64,000 nt of DNA from assembly GCA_002070475.1 (NCBI GenBank), contig MWDI01000066.1, positions 62,001-126,000 of the forward strand. The letters run 5' to 3'. A program made the translations under genes and the position numbers. This DNA is from Firmicutes bacterium ADurb.Bin146. Lineage in GTDB: Bacteria; Bacillota; Clostridia; DUPQ01. The notes under the pieces are model-generated. The model worked only from the letters and a program-made list of their open reading frames with translations, had not been told where the DNA came from and did no database searches. Of the stretch, positions 45,382 to 52,881 are shown piece by piece (position 1 is the stretch's first letter; each line of letters begins with the position of its first letter).

Positions 45382-46776
45382 TTAATCATCTCCTCTATAT
45401 AAACTTTGTACAATTAATGATATAGCAGTCTGCCTGGTTATATATCCGTTATCCTTATATTCAATATCCATATTGGTAATTTTATTTATGCTTTCAACAA
45501 ATTCAGGCGCAGAAATATATGAATATGGTTCAAAAAATACCAGATCCCTGCCTGCTATAATTCCATTCAGATAGCATGCAATAATATATTTTGAATACCA
45601 GCTGCCAAACTGCACATCCTTGAAACGGGGAATAAAAATGTTTATTTCTATCCCAGCCGCTTTATAGAGTAAAACGCATGCTTCAGCTCTTGTAAGATTA
45701 TCCAAAGGCCTTAACTCAAAGCCGTCACCTACTATTAAAGATCTAGCATAAGCTGTCCGAATATCTTCATAATACTCATCAAAAATCATGCCTTCGTCGG
45801 AAAAAACAAGTTTCTCTTCTTGTTCAGGCTTTTCAGTCTGTACAGGTTCATGTGTTATTTCAGGTGACGAAACCGGTGTTTGCGATGGTTCAATAATATC
45901 TTCTTTTTTTGCATACACATACCCGATATTAATAGCAGTAAGAGCAAGGTAGGCTTGTTCTGTAGCTATATTGTTAGCATTTTGGTCTGCACTGTGTTTG
46001 AATAGATATTCATTCGTCATATACTTTTTAATAAGAGTATCATAAAGCGTTTTACCCTGACGCACAAACCTCTCATCATTTAAAGGAATCCCTGCAGTCG
46101 ACAGCGCGATTATAACCTGAGAAAGATTCTCAGAACTGTCTGAATTCTGGTAATACATAAACCCGTCACTATCCAGTTTACTGCTTAGGAAGGATAAAGC
46201 TTTATTCAAAGCGGTTACAGCTTTCTGGTCTTTTGGAAAATATGATAATGCAGTTACCGCCATGGCGCTAAGGTCGTTATCCGAACCCCATCCTTTTGCT
46301 AATGGGAATCCTCCATCTTCGTTCTGATATTCCAGCAGTAACACCAACAGCTTTTCTTTAGTCCAAAGAGTATCTGCATCTGTATTTTCATCAATAAGTG
46401 CGAAAATACTGAAAATTACTCCATTAATACCGGATTTATCTATATTTTTAAATTCCTGAAGCATTGATACAAGATTATAGCCATAAAAATCCTTTGGATT
46501 CTTGCCATCCTGTTTAAGAAGGATAATTAATTTTGCATATTCCAAGGCTGTCCTGTAAATGCCTTCTCTGTTTGTTATATCCTCTTTCAAAGAAGTATAA
46601 AAATTAGCTTGTATTTCGTAACCATTAAGACAAAGCCCTAGAGCTTCCCAAATGGAAAGCTCTTCTTTTTCAAGATATGTTTGTGATATCTTAGAATGTG
46701 CATCATCTGATGCGTTTACATTAACCGCACCATACATTATGCATATAACTAATATCACTGCAAAGGCTTTTTTCAT
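45382..46776 (-). CDS. SLH-anchored alpha/alpha-barrel surface protein (transcobalamin alpha-domain-like)
   Basis: 464 residues. A signal peptide (about 1-22, ending VNA) leads into a helical repeat domain (about 35-290) of the prenyltransferase/squalene-oxidase/transcobalamin superfamily, with EYQNEDGGFPLAKGW, SDNDLSAMAVTALSYF, SENLSQVIIALSTAG and ATEQAYLALTAI. A Pro/Glu-rich linker (about 300-330) precedes SLH-type repeats (about 335-464, e.g. LTRAEACVLLYKAAGIE, WYSKYIIACYLNGIIAG). The same helical fold forms the alpha domain of intrinsic factor. It shares one base with the preceding gene (TAATG). A role in corrinoid binding is inferred. Confidence 0.85.
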   Translation of the reverse strand: MKKAFAVILVICIMYGAVNVNASDDAHSKISQTYLEKEELSIWEALGLCLNGYEIQANFYTSLKEDITNREGIYRTALEYAKLIILLKQDGKNPKDFYGYNLVSMLQEFKNIDKSGINGVIFSIFALIDENTDADTLWTKEKLLVLLLEYQNEDGGFPLAKGWGSDNDLSAMAVTALSYFPKDQKAVTALNKALSFLSSKLDSDGFMYYQNSDSSENLSQVIIALSTAGIPLNDERFVRQGKTLYDTLIKKYMTNEYLFKHSADQNANNIATEQAYLALTAINIGYVYAKKEDIIEPSQTPVSSPEITHEPVQTEKPEQEEKLVFSDEGMIFDEYYEDIRTAYARSLIVGDGFELRPLDNLTRAEACVLLYKAAGIEINIFIPRFKDVQFGSWYSKYIIACYLNGIIAGRDLVFFEPYSYISAPEFVESINKITNMDIEYKDNGYITRQTAISLIVQSLYRGDD

Positions 46777-48605
46777 TATCTAGCAACAGCCTCCATGTAG
46801 GATAATATCAAAAAAACAGCTTCTTCTCTGGTAAGTCCTTCAAAGAATAGCGCATTTTGTGTTTCAGTTAATTCAAGGTCTGATTCAAATACCTTCTTTA
46901 ATGCGTATTGCGCAGAATCAGAATTAACTGAGTCATTTGGATTAAAATATCCTTTATCATGTGTAGCAAGACCGTACTTGAATACAGTCTGAGCATATCC
47001 TGCAAACCAGTGACCAGAAGCTATATCAGTATATTTCTTCCTGTATTTCCCCGCAATTTCAAGTCCTGCAGCGCGTATAAGCATTGCATGAAATTCCGCT
47101 TTTGTCACTTCATCCATAGGTCTTAATTTCTTGTCCTGATCGCCTGTCAGAATATACTGCTCCATAGCTTTTGTAACATATGCTGAATACTCATCAGACA
47201 CATCTTCATAATCGATATATTCCTCTGTATTAAGCAATTTATCGCTGATTACATCAATATATACTGATGTTTTAGAAATATTGTCCTCTTTTGGTAAAGT
47301 CGATAGTTCATATATACCTTTTTTATTAAAGCTTACAGTCACAAAACCTTCCTCATCTGTCACATAACCTGCTTTCTGTCCGTTTATGGTTATCTCACAA
47401 CCGGCATATGGCAGTACTGATACCTCCCATGTGGAATAGTCTAGTACATGACGATACAATCTAATATTAATCTTCTCCCCGCCTTTTGCTTTTATGTTAC
47501 TAATATCAAAAAAGGCATAGGTATCTGTCATCCAGTCATTTAAAAGATATACATCCAGTATATCTCCATCTTTTAAAGGCTGTTCATTTAACGCATACCA
47601 TGAAGATTCATTATTGACTGTGTACATCCAGCTGGCATTGCCTGTAGCTTCTACTCCTGCAAGTAATGATATGAAAGAGCCTTTATTGAAATTTGCGTCT
47701 TCAGGATCTGCAGCATCAAAGCCGTTCTGGCTTAATGCCCGTATAACTGCATGCAGAGCGGAAAAATCAAGTTCTGATGATACATTGTATTTACTAAGGT
47801 CAAATCCTTTTGGATCCATATATGCTGTATATGTTTTATCCTTTGTATATATATTTACTGCAACGCCCTTACCATATGTCTTTACTGATGCATACGGACG
47901 CGAAATAGTATTTATACCATCAACATACTTTTCAGCAGATATAGTATGGATTCCCCAGTCTTTGAACGTAATATAGGCATTTCCTGATTTATCTGTAACT
48001 ATATTTGTCTTCTGCCCATCAATAGTAATAACTGCATCTGACACATTTTCATATGAGACTTCCCATGTGACAGGGTTGGTTACCTGGTGTTTGAGATTCA
48101 GCTTTACAGTAGTAAACGCATCTGTCTCGTATTCATCTGATAAACCAAATGTGGAATATGAACAGCTCATCCAGTCTTCTATGTAGTAAATGACTACATA
48201 ATCCCCCTTAGAAATCTGTTGGTCTTTTATAGAGTTCCATGAAGAGTTATCATTCAATACATACATCCAACCTGCATTTCCTTGTGCAGTAAGACCAAGC
48301 ACTGAAGATATATACGACCCTCCATTTGTATTTAAAATATCTTTTTTTGTTGCATCATATCCTTTAGCTTCTAATGCGTAAATTATTGCATGTAGTACAC
48401 TGTAATGTTGTGGGTTATCTGAAATACCATATGAATCCAAACTGAAAATTTCCAAAGGTACTGCTGTTTTTTCCACAAGCGTATCTTCATATCCTTCTAT
48501 GCGTATATATGCATATTCATTCGTTACAGCAAACGCTGTCGGCGTCATGGCGATAATCAGAGCGATCATCATAATAATGCAGATGGTTCTTGTACTTTTT
48601 CTCAT
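46776..48605 (-). CDS. SLH-anchored surface protein with two DUF4430 domains
   Basis: 609 residues. A signal peptide (about 1-26, TAFA cut) is followed by a repeat unit that occurs twice: a DUF4430 domain (about 50-160 and 265-375; SVLHAIIYALEAKGYDA/SALHAVIRALSQNGFDA and AGWMYVLNDNSSW/ASWMYTVNNESSW) and an Ig-like/carboxypeptidase-regulatory-like beta module (about 170-240 and 385-450; ITIDGQKTNIVTD/ITINGQKAGYVTD). Three SLH repeats end the chain (about 470-609). Start ATG 48605 has GGAGG. First gene of the B12-riboswitch operon, so the proposed role is wall-attached corrinoid capture. Confidence 0.87.
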   Translation of the reverse strand: MRKSTRTICIIMMIALIIAMTPTAFAVTNEYAYIRIEGYEDTLVEKTAVPLEIFSLDSYGISDNPQHYSVLHAIIYALEAKGYDATKKDILNTNGGSYISSVLGLTAQGNAGWMYVLNDNSSWNSIKDQQISKGDYVVIYYIEDWMSCSYSTFGLSDEYETDAFTTVKLNLKHQVTNPVTWEVSYENVSDAVITIDGQKTNIVTDKSGNAYITFKDWGIHTISAEKYVDGINTISRPYASVKTYGKGVAVNIYTKDKTYTAYMDPKGFDLSKYNVSSELDFSALHAVIRALSQNGFDAADPEDANFNKGSFISLLAGVEATGNASWMYTVNNESSWYALNEQPLKDGDILDVYLLNDWMTDTYAFFDISNIKAKGGEKINIRLYRHVLDYSTWEVSVLPYAGCEITINGQKAGYVTDEEGFVTVSFNKKGIYELSTLPKEDNISKTSVYIDVISDKLLNTEEYIDYEDVSDEYSAYVTKAMEQYILTGDQDKKLRPMDEVTKAEFHAMLIRAAGLEIAGKYRKKYTDIASGHWFAGYAQTVFKYGLATHDKGYFNPNDSVNSDSAQYALKKVFESDLELTETQNALFFEGLTREEAVFLILSYMEAVAR

Positions 48606-48625
48606 AATTTCAATCCTCCGTTAAA

Positions 48626-48661
48626 ATTAAAAAATCCTTTTCTTGCGGGTAAAAAGGATTT
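48626..48661 (-). terminator. Riboswitch expression-platform terminator
   Basis: Leftward stem AAATCCTTTT/AAAAGGATTT (48632-48661) with a 10-base loop, followed by U-rich sequence (complement of 48626-48631). Its loop contains CCGCAAG, complementary to CTTGCGG at the 3' edge of the aptamer (48681-48687), which offers a competing antiterminator pairing. The leader ends 20 bases before the start codon. Confidence 0.8.
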
Positions 48662-48684
48662 ATATCACATTCCTTATCGACCGC

Positions 48685-48840
48685 AAGCAATGTATGCTGT
48701 GTTATCCGGCAGGTCTTCTGACTTGAGATCATCGCTATGCACCTTCCCGTATTATCTACAGTGGTTAATTGCAATCGCTCCCTCTTACAGCGGCGGGACC
48801 GCGCAGGACTTTCACCTGCTTCCCTATTAAAAAATTGCTT
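48685..48840 (-). ncRNA. Cobalamin (AdoCbl-type) riboswitch
   Basis: Read leftward, the B12-box core is clear: AGGGAAGCAGGTGAAAGTCC, then GCGCGGTCCCGCCGCTGTAA, and near the 3' end AAGTCAGAAGACCTGCC. P1 closes with AAGCAAT (48834-48840) pairing ATTGCTT (48685-48691). It lies upstream of the SLH/DUF4430-ECF operon and is followed by a terminator, so B12 should switch the operon off. Confidence 0.95.
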
Positions 48841-48874
48841 TTACCGAAAAATCCGCATATTCAATTGTATACTT

Positions 48875-48903
48875 AGTTAATCACAAACAGACACTTGTGT
48901 CAA
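48875..48903 (-). promoter_or_regulatory. Candidate promoter for the riboswitch operon
   Basis: Leftward consensus TTGACA (48898-48903), a 17-base spacer and a weak TTAACT (48875-48880). The -35 overlaps the stop codon of the upstream gene. A TATACAAT a few bases further on is an alternative -10. Confidence 0.4.
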
Positions 48904-49646
48904 TGCAATTTAAGATTTTCAACATGTATTCCTCTTCTTTTTTTCGTATTGAATATGATTAAAATAAAAACAGTTAAGATTACCAGAAAAAACATATATG
49001 CCGTATTCAACAAGAAGAGTTTTTGCATTGACAGAAAAGAATAAATTGTTATTAGTGCAAATTCCGTTAATGCTGATAAAAGCTTATTATTGTTAAATAT
49101 AGATAAAGTGAGCCAGTTTACTGCAAATACCCAGAATGGATAAGCTATGTTCGGCAGACTCTCAGTATAATCGGCATTTATCAGCGAGGTTAAGACAGGC
49201 ATGAGCTTATCTGTCATACCTATATATTCGAAACCGCCAAAATTAACAATAAGGGCATATACAAGGTTAAGTACCGCTACAGGTACTCCGACATATATGC
49301 ATTGTATGAATGATTCACCTGTAGAAAAAGCGATTGTGTCTGCAATATCTTGCTTCTTACTTAAAATATATCTTACCAGCAGATGCAAGCAAGCACTTAT
49401 TACACCTATAGAAAGCGAATATATGACTATATTTATAGATAATGAATCTTTTATATAAGGTATAAGAAAAATAAGAAAAAAAACGAGATTTTTTAAAACA
49501 ATTCCATAAATAGAAAACCCAGCCATACCTAAAAGCATGGCTTTTGTCCTTTTTTTTATAATCATGATTACAAAAGGAATAAGGGGCACAAATACGAAAA
49601 CCCCTGCAGATATTGTTATAAAAATCAGGTTAATACTTTTTACCAT
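48900..49646 (-). CDS. YhfC-like multi-helix membrane protein (possible intramembrane protease)
   Basis: 248 residues with about seven hydrophobic segments. The helix with FSTGESFIQCIYVGV recalls the Gly-x-Gly-Glu-type motif of the YhfC/glutamic intramembrane peptidase family, a tentative match. It starts three bases after the esterase stop and has no clear RBS, so translation is coupled. It ends just before the cobalamin leader; no terminator is seen between them, so some read-through into the B12 operon is possible. Confidence 0.55.
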   Translation of the reverse strand: MVKSINLIFITISAGVFVFVPLIPFVIMIIKKRTKAMLLGMAGFSIYGIVLKNLVFFLIFLIPYIKDSLSINIVIYSLSIGVISACLHLLVRYILSKKQDIADTIAFSTGESFIQCIYVGVPVAVLNLVYALIVNFGGFEYIGMTDKLMPVLTSLINADYTESLPNIAYPFWVFAVNWLTLSIFNNNKLLSALTEFALITIYSFLSMQKLFLLNTAYMFFLVILTVFILIIFNTKKRRGIHVENLKLH

Positions 49647-49648
49647 GC

Positions 49649-50428
49649 TTATTGCAAATATTCATTCAAGAACAAAGCTATCTGTTCACTCCACCGCTCC
49701 CATTCGTGAGCTCCTCCATCTGTCATATATTTAAGTTTCAAACCAGCTTCTTGAGCATGTTTCTTAAAGTTCAGATTGAGCATATATAAAAAATCGGTAT
49801 TTCCACAGTACTGGTAAACCTTAAGATCTTTTATTGAATATCCATTAACAGTCTTGTTTCTTCTTATTAAAGATATAAGATCATTGTCAGTATCAGCAAG
49901 CTGTGGATTCTCGCCAAAAATGTTGCGGAAAAGCTCGCTGTTTCTTCTGTCATTTTCTTCATTCCCAGTTATAAAGCTAGCAATATTCGCTAAATCCAAA
50001 ACACCAGAAAAACTTCCTGCTATGCAGAATTTGTCTGGATTATTGAAAGCTATCTTTAAAGCCCCATATCCACCCATAGATAATCCGGCAATCATATTGT
50101 CCTTTCGTTTATCTGAAAACCCGAAAGTTCTTTGGATATACTGCATGAACTCAGAGATCAGATATGTGTAAAAGGGTTCTCCATATTTCATATCAGCATA
50201 AAAACTATTTTTAGCATTCGGACATACTACTGCAACCTTATATGTTTCTGCAAGTCTTGCGATATTGGTATATGTTATCCAGTCATGGCATGTGCCATGC
50301 ATACCATGTAAAAGATACAATACTTTTATATCTTTCGGACATATAGAAGACGGCAATATAACATTACATTCGTCCCTGTAATAAAGAAGATTAGTATCAA
50401 ACTTGCAGTTAATTACTGAAGCACCCAT
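49649..50428 (-). CDS. Alpha/beta-hydrolase esterase (esterase D/EstA-like)
   Basis: 259 residues, cytosolic. The nucleophile Ser lies in AGLSMGGYGALK, the oxyanion region in YLLHGMHGTCHDW, the acid in YQYCGNTDFLY and the His in GGAHEWERW, giving a full catalytic triad. This matches the tributyrin esterase/feruloyl esterase-like family. Start ATG 50428 has GGGAGG. Natural substrate unknown. Confidence 0.88.
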   Translation of the reverse strand: MGASVINCKFDTNLLYYRDECNVILPSSICPKDIKVLYLLHGMHGTCHDWITYTNIARLAETYKVAVVCPNAKNSFYADMKYGEPFYTYLISEFMQYIQRTFGFSDKRKDNMIAGLSMGGYGALKIAFNNPDKFCIAGSFSGVLDLANIASFITGNEENDRRNSELFRNIFGENPQLADTDNDLISLIRRNKTVNGYSIKDLKVYQYCGNTDFLYMLNLNFKKHAQEAGLKLKYMTDGGAHEWERWSEQIALFLNEYLQ

Positions 50429-50529
50429 TTCATACCTCCCAAAACATATATTAAGTATATCACAATGAATAAAGTACTGGCATTAAAATCGGATTAATAA
50501 TACAGTCCTATGTAATTTGTTTCAAGATA

Positions 50530-50538
50530 TGATATACT
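50530..50538 (+). promoter_or_regulatory. Extended -10 promoter element of purA
   Basis: TGATATACT, a TGn extension plus TATACT, lies 24 bases before the purA start. No -35 is clear, as usual with extended -10 sites. I see no PurR box. Confidence 0.45.
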
Positions 50539-50562
50539 AAAAGATGTCGTTTGGAGGACTTA

Positions 50563-51849
50563 ATGAAAACATGTGCAATAGTAGGAATAAACTGGGGAGA
50601 TGAAGGCAAAGGCCGTATGGTAGACCTTATCGCTAAGGATTATGATGTAGTGGTAAGATATCAGGGCGGTAGCAATGCAGGCCATACTGTAATAAATGAA
50701 TATGGCAAATTCGCTTTGAATCTCATTCCATCCGGCATTTTTCGTCCTGAAGTAATTAATATTTTAGGAAACGGAACAGTAATAGATCTTGAGCATCTTT
50801 CCATGGAAACAGGAAAACTGAGAAAGGCAGGAGTAAAAATAACACCTGAAAATCTTAAAATCAGTGACCGTGCAATGATTGTGCTCCCTTACCATAAAGC
50901 TTTAGACGAACTGGAGGAAAATCGTCTTCAGGATAAGAAGTACGGTTCAACAAAAAGAGGTATAGGTCCGGCTTATTCAGATAAATATATTAAAAAAGGA
51001 ATTATGGCAGGAGAGCTTCTTTATCCTGAATATCTTCACACCCGTCTGAAAGATATTCTTAAATGGAAGAACCTGGTTATAGAAAACGTATATAAATATA
51101 ATGCTTTTCTTCTTTCCGACATGACCGAATGGCTGGATAAATATGCAGAAGAATTCAAATCATATATATGCAATACTGGTAAATTATTAAGAAAAGCCCA
51201 GGAAGATGGCAAATCAATATTGTTCGAGGCACAGCTTGGAGCATTAAGAGATATAGATTACGGCATATATCCATATACAAGTTCCTCAACTCCTTTAGCA
51301 TCATATGGTCCAATCGGATCAGGTGCGCCAGAACTTCATGTAGAGCATGTTATTGGAGTTGTAAAAGCATATTCCTCCTGTGTTGGAGAAGGTCCTTTTA
51401 CAGCTGAATGGTTCGGTGAAGATGCTGAGAAATTAAGAAAAGCTGGAAATGAATACGGAGCTGCAACCGGAAGACCTAGAAGAGTCGGACCTTTAGACAT
51501 ACTTGCAACTTCTTACGGAGTACAAATACAGGGGGCTGATTGTATTGCTTTAACAAAAATGGATGTGCTTTCATATATGGATAATATTCCAGTATGTATA
51601 GGATATGAATCAGAAGGTAAAATGCTTGAGGATTTCCCGCTTACCCCTGTACTGGAAAAGGCAAAACCAGTATTCATCGAATTACCTGGATGGAAGACGG
51701 ATATATCAAAAATACGCACATTTTCAAAACTTCCCAAACAAGCCCAGGAATATGTGCTGTTCATAGAAGAAAAGATAAACTGTCCTATCAGATACATATC
51801 TATAGGTCCTGAACGTGATGCGATTATCTTTAGAGGTACAAATGGCTGA
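50563..51849 (+). CDS. purA: Adenylosuccinate synthetase
   Basis: Makes adenylosuccinate from IMP, Asp and GTP. 428 residues. The P-loop-like GINWGDEGKGRMVD, QGGSNAGHTV, STKRGIGPAYSDK, FEAQLGALRDIDYGIYPY and TGRPRRVGPLD are intact. Start ATG 50563 has GGAGG; a TTG four codons upstream overlaps the RBS and is rejected. It overlaps the next gene by eight bases. Confidence 0.96.
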   Translation: MKTCAIVGINWGDEGKGRMVDLIAKDYDVVVRYQGGSNAGHTVINEYGKFALNLIPSGIFRPEVINILGNGTVIDLEHLSMETGKLRKAGVKITPENLKISDRAMIVLPYHKALDELEENRLQDKKYGSTKRGIGPAYSDKYIKKGIMAGELLYPEYLHTRLKDILKWKNLVIENVYKYNAFLLSDMTEWLDKYAEEFKSYICNTGKLLRKAQEDGKSILFEAQLGALRDIDYGIYPYTSSSTPLASYGPIGSGAPELHVEHVIGVVKAYSSCVGEGPFTAEWFGEDAEKLRKAGNEYGAATGRPRRVGPLDILATSYGVQIQGADCIALTKMDVLSYMDNIPVCIGYESEGKMLEDFPLTPVLEKAKPVFIELPGWKTDISKIRTFSKLPKQAQEYVLFIEEKINCPIRYISIGPERDAIIFRGTNG

Positions 51850-52195
51850 ACCATTCGTAGCTTTATTCTTTGTAGTCGATAATAAGATACTCCTTCATAA
51901 ATGCAGGCTGGAAAATGCCGAGCATTATGCTGAAATACGCAATTATCCTAGAAGCCATATGGATGTATGGGATAGGCATTACAAAGCAAAATATAATAAG
52001 GATTTCGACTTTTATCCTAGAGGCAGGGTAATATATGACATGAGGAAAGAAGAATTCCTAATTTTCTATGATTCATGTTGTGCAAAACAGGCTTTTAAAA
52101 TACGTATGATGCTAGGTAACCGTACATGTGTTTTAAACGAGGATAGTAACTATACTTGCAGTATATGCAGGAATAATGAAAAAAAAGTAGAATAA
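51842..52195 (+). CDS. Conserved-looking small protein overlapping purA, function unknown
   Basis: 117 residues from ATG 51842, which overlaps the purA stop as ATGGCTGA. It is soluble and rich in Tyr, Arg and Asp with HMDVWDRHYKAKYNKDFDFY and FDFYPRGRVIYDM in the middle and six Cys, ending in CSICRNNEKK. Its start (FVALFFVVDNKILLHK) looks Nudix-like but no Nudix box follows. Coupling to purA suggests steady low expression. I do not recognise the family. Confidence 0.65.
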   Translation: MAEPFVALFFVVDNKILLHKCRLENAEHYAEIRNYPRSHMDVWDRHYKAKYNKDFDFYPRGRVIYDMRKEEFLIFYDSCCAKQAFKIRMMLGNRTCVLNEDSNYTCSICRNNEKKVE

Positions 52196-52870
52196 TCAAG
52201 ACTCTTCAATACGAAGATACCCGCTATTCATATAAAGCACATGATCCATCTTATTCAATATGCTTAGATCATGTGTAGCAATTATTACCAGATACCCTTC
52301 AACATGAGCAAGCTTTACAAGTATATCAATTATATTCATACTATTCTTCTCATCAAGATTACCTGTCGGTTCATCAGCAAGAAGTACCTTTGTCTCCATT
52401 GATAAAGCTCTTGCTATAGCTACTCTTTGCTGTTCTCCTCCTGAAAGCATATTAGGGAATCTGTTAAGAGCAGTTTCAGGAAGATCCATTTTTAGAGCAA
52501 GTTCTTTCGCTTTATCCATAGCTGGTTTTCCTTTAAATCCTCTTAACCCCATCGGATAGGTTATATTTTCAGCTACAGTAAGAAGCGGGAACAATCTGAA
52601 ACTCTGATATATCATAGCCGTATGTTGTCTTCTGTACTGTGCAAGATCCATATTTGCAGTGCTATTCCCTTCAAAGAGAACCTGTCCTGACTGAGGAAGA
52701 TCAAGCCCTGCTATTAAAGAAAGCAATGTAGATTTACCGCTTCCTGATTTACCGACTATTGCATATACTTTACCTCTTTCAAATCCATAACTGACATCTT
52801 TAACTGCTTCAGTTTTATTGTATTTACTCATATAGCTGTATGTAACATTCTTTAATTCCAGTATATTCAT
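52196..52870 (-). CDS. ABC transporter ATPase, LolD/MacB-like
   Basis: Partner ATPase for the FtsX-type permease upstream. 224 residues. Walker [14 protein letters not shown]-loop [13 protein letters not shown], signature [14 protein letters not shown], Walker [15 protein letters not shown]-loop ATHDLS. Start ATG 52870 follows GAGGAG; the longer frame begins with a TTG inside the RBS. The stop of the permease lies 12 bases upstream. Confidence 0.93.
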   Translation of the reverse strand: MNILELKNVTYSYMSKYNKTEAVKDVSYGFERGKVYAIVGKSGSGKSTLLSLIAGLDLPQSGQVLFEGNSTANMDLAQYRRQHTAMIYQSFRLFPLLTVAENITYPMGLRGFKGKPAMDKAKELALKMDLPETALNRFPNMLSGGEQQRVAIARALSMETKVLLADEPTGNLDEKNSMNIIDILVKLAHVEGYLVIIATHDLSILNKMDHVLYMNSGYLRIEES

Positions 52871-52881
52871 ATTATTACTCC

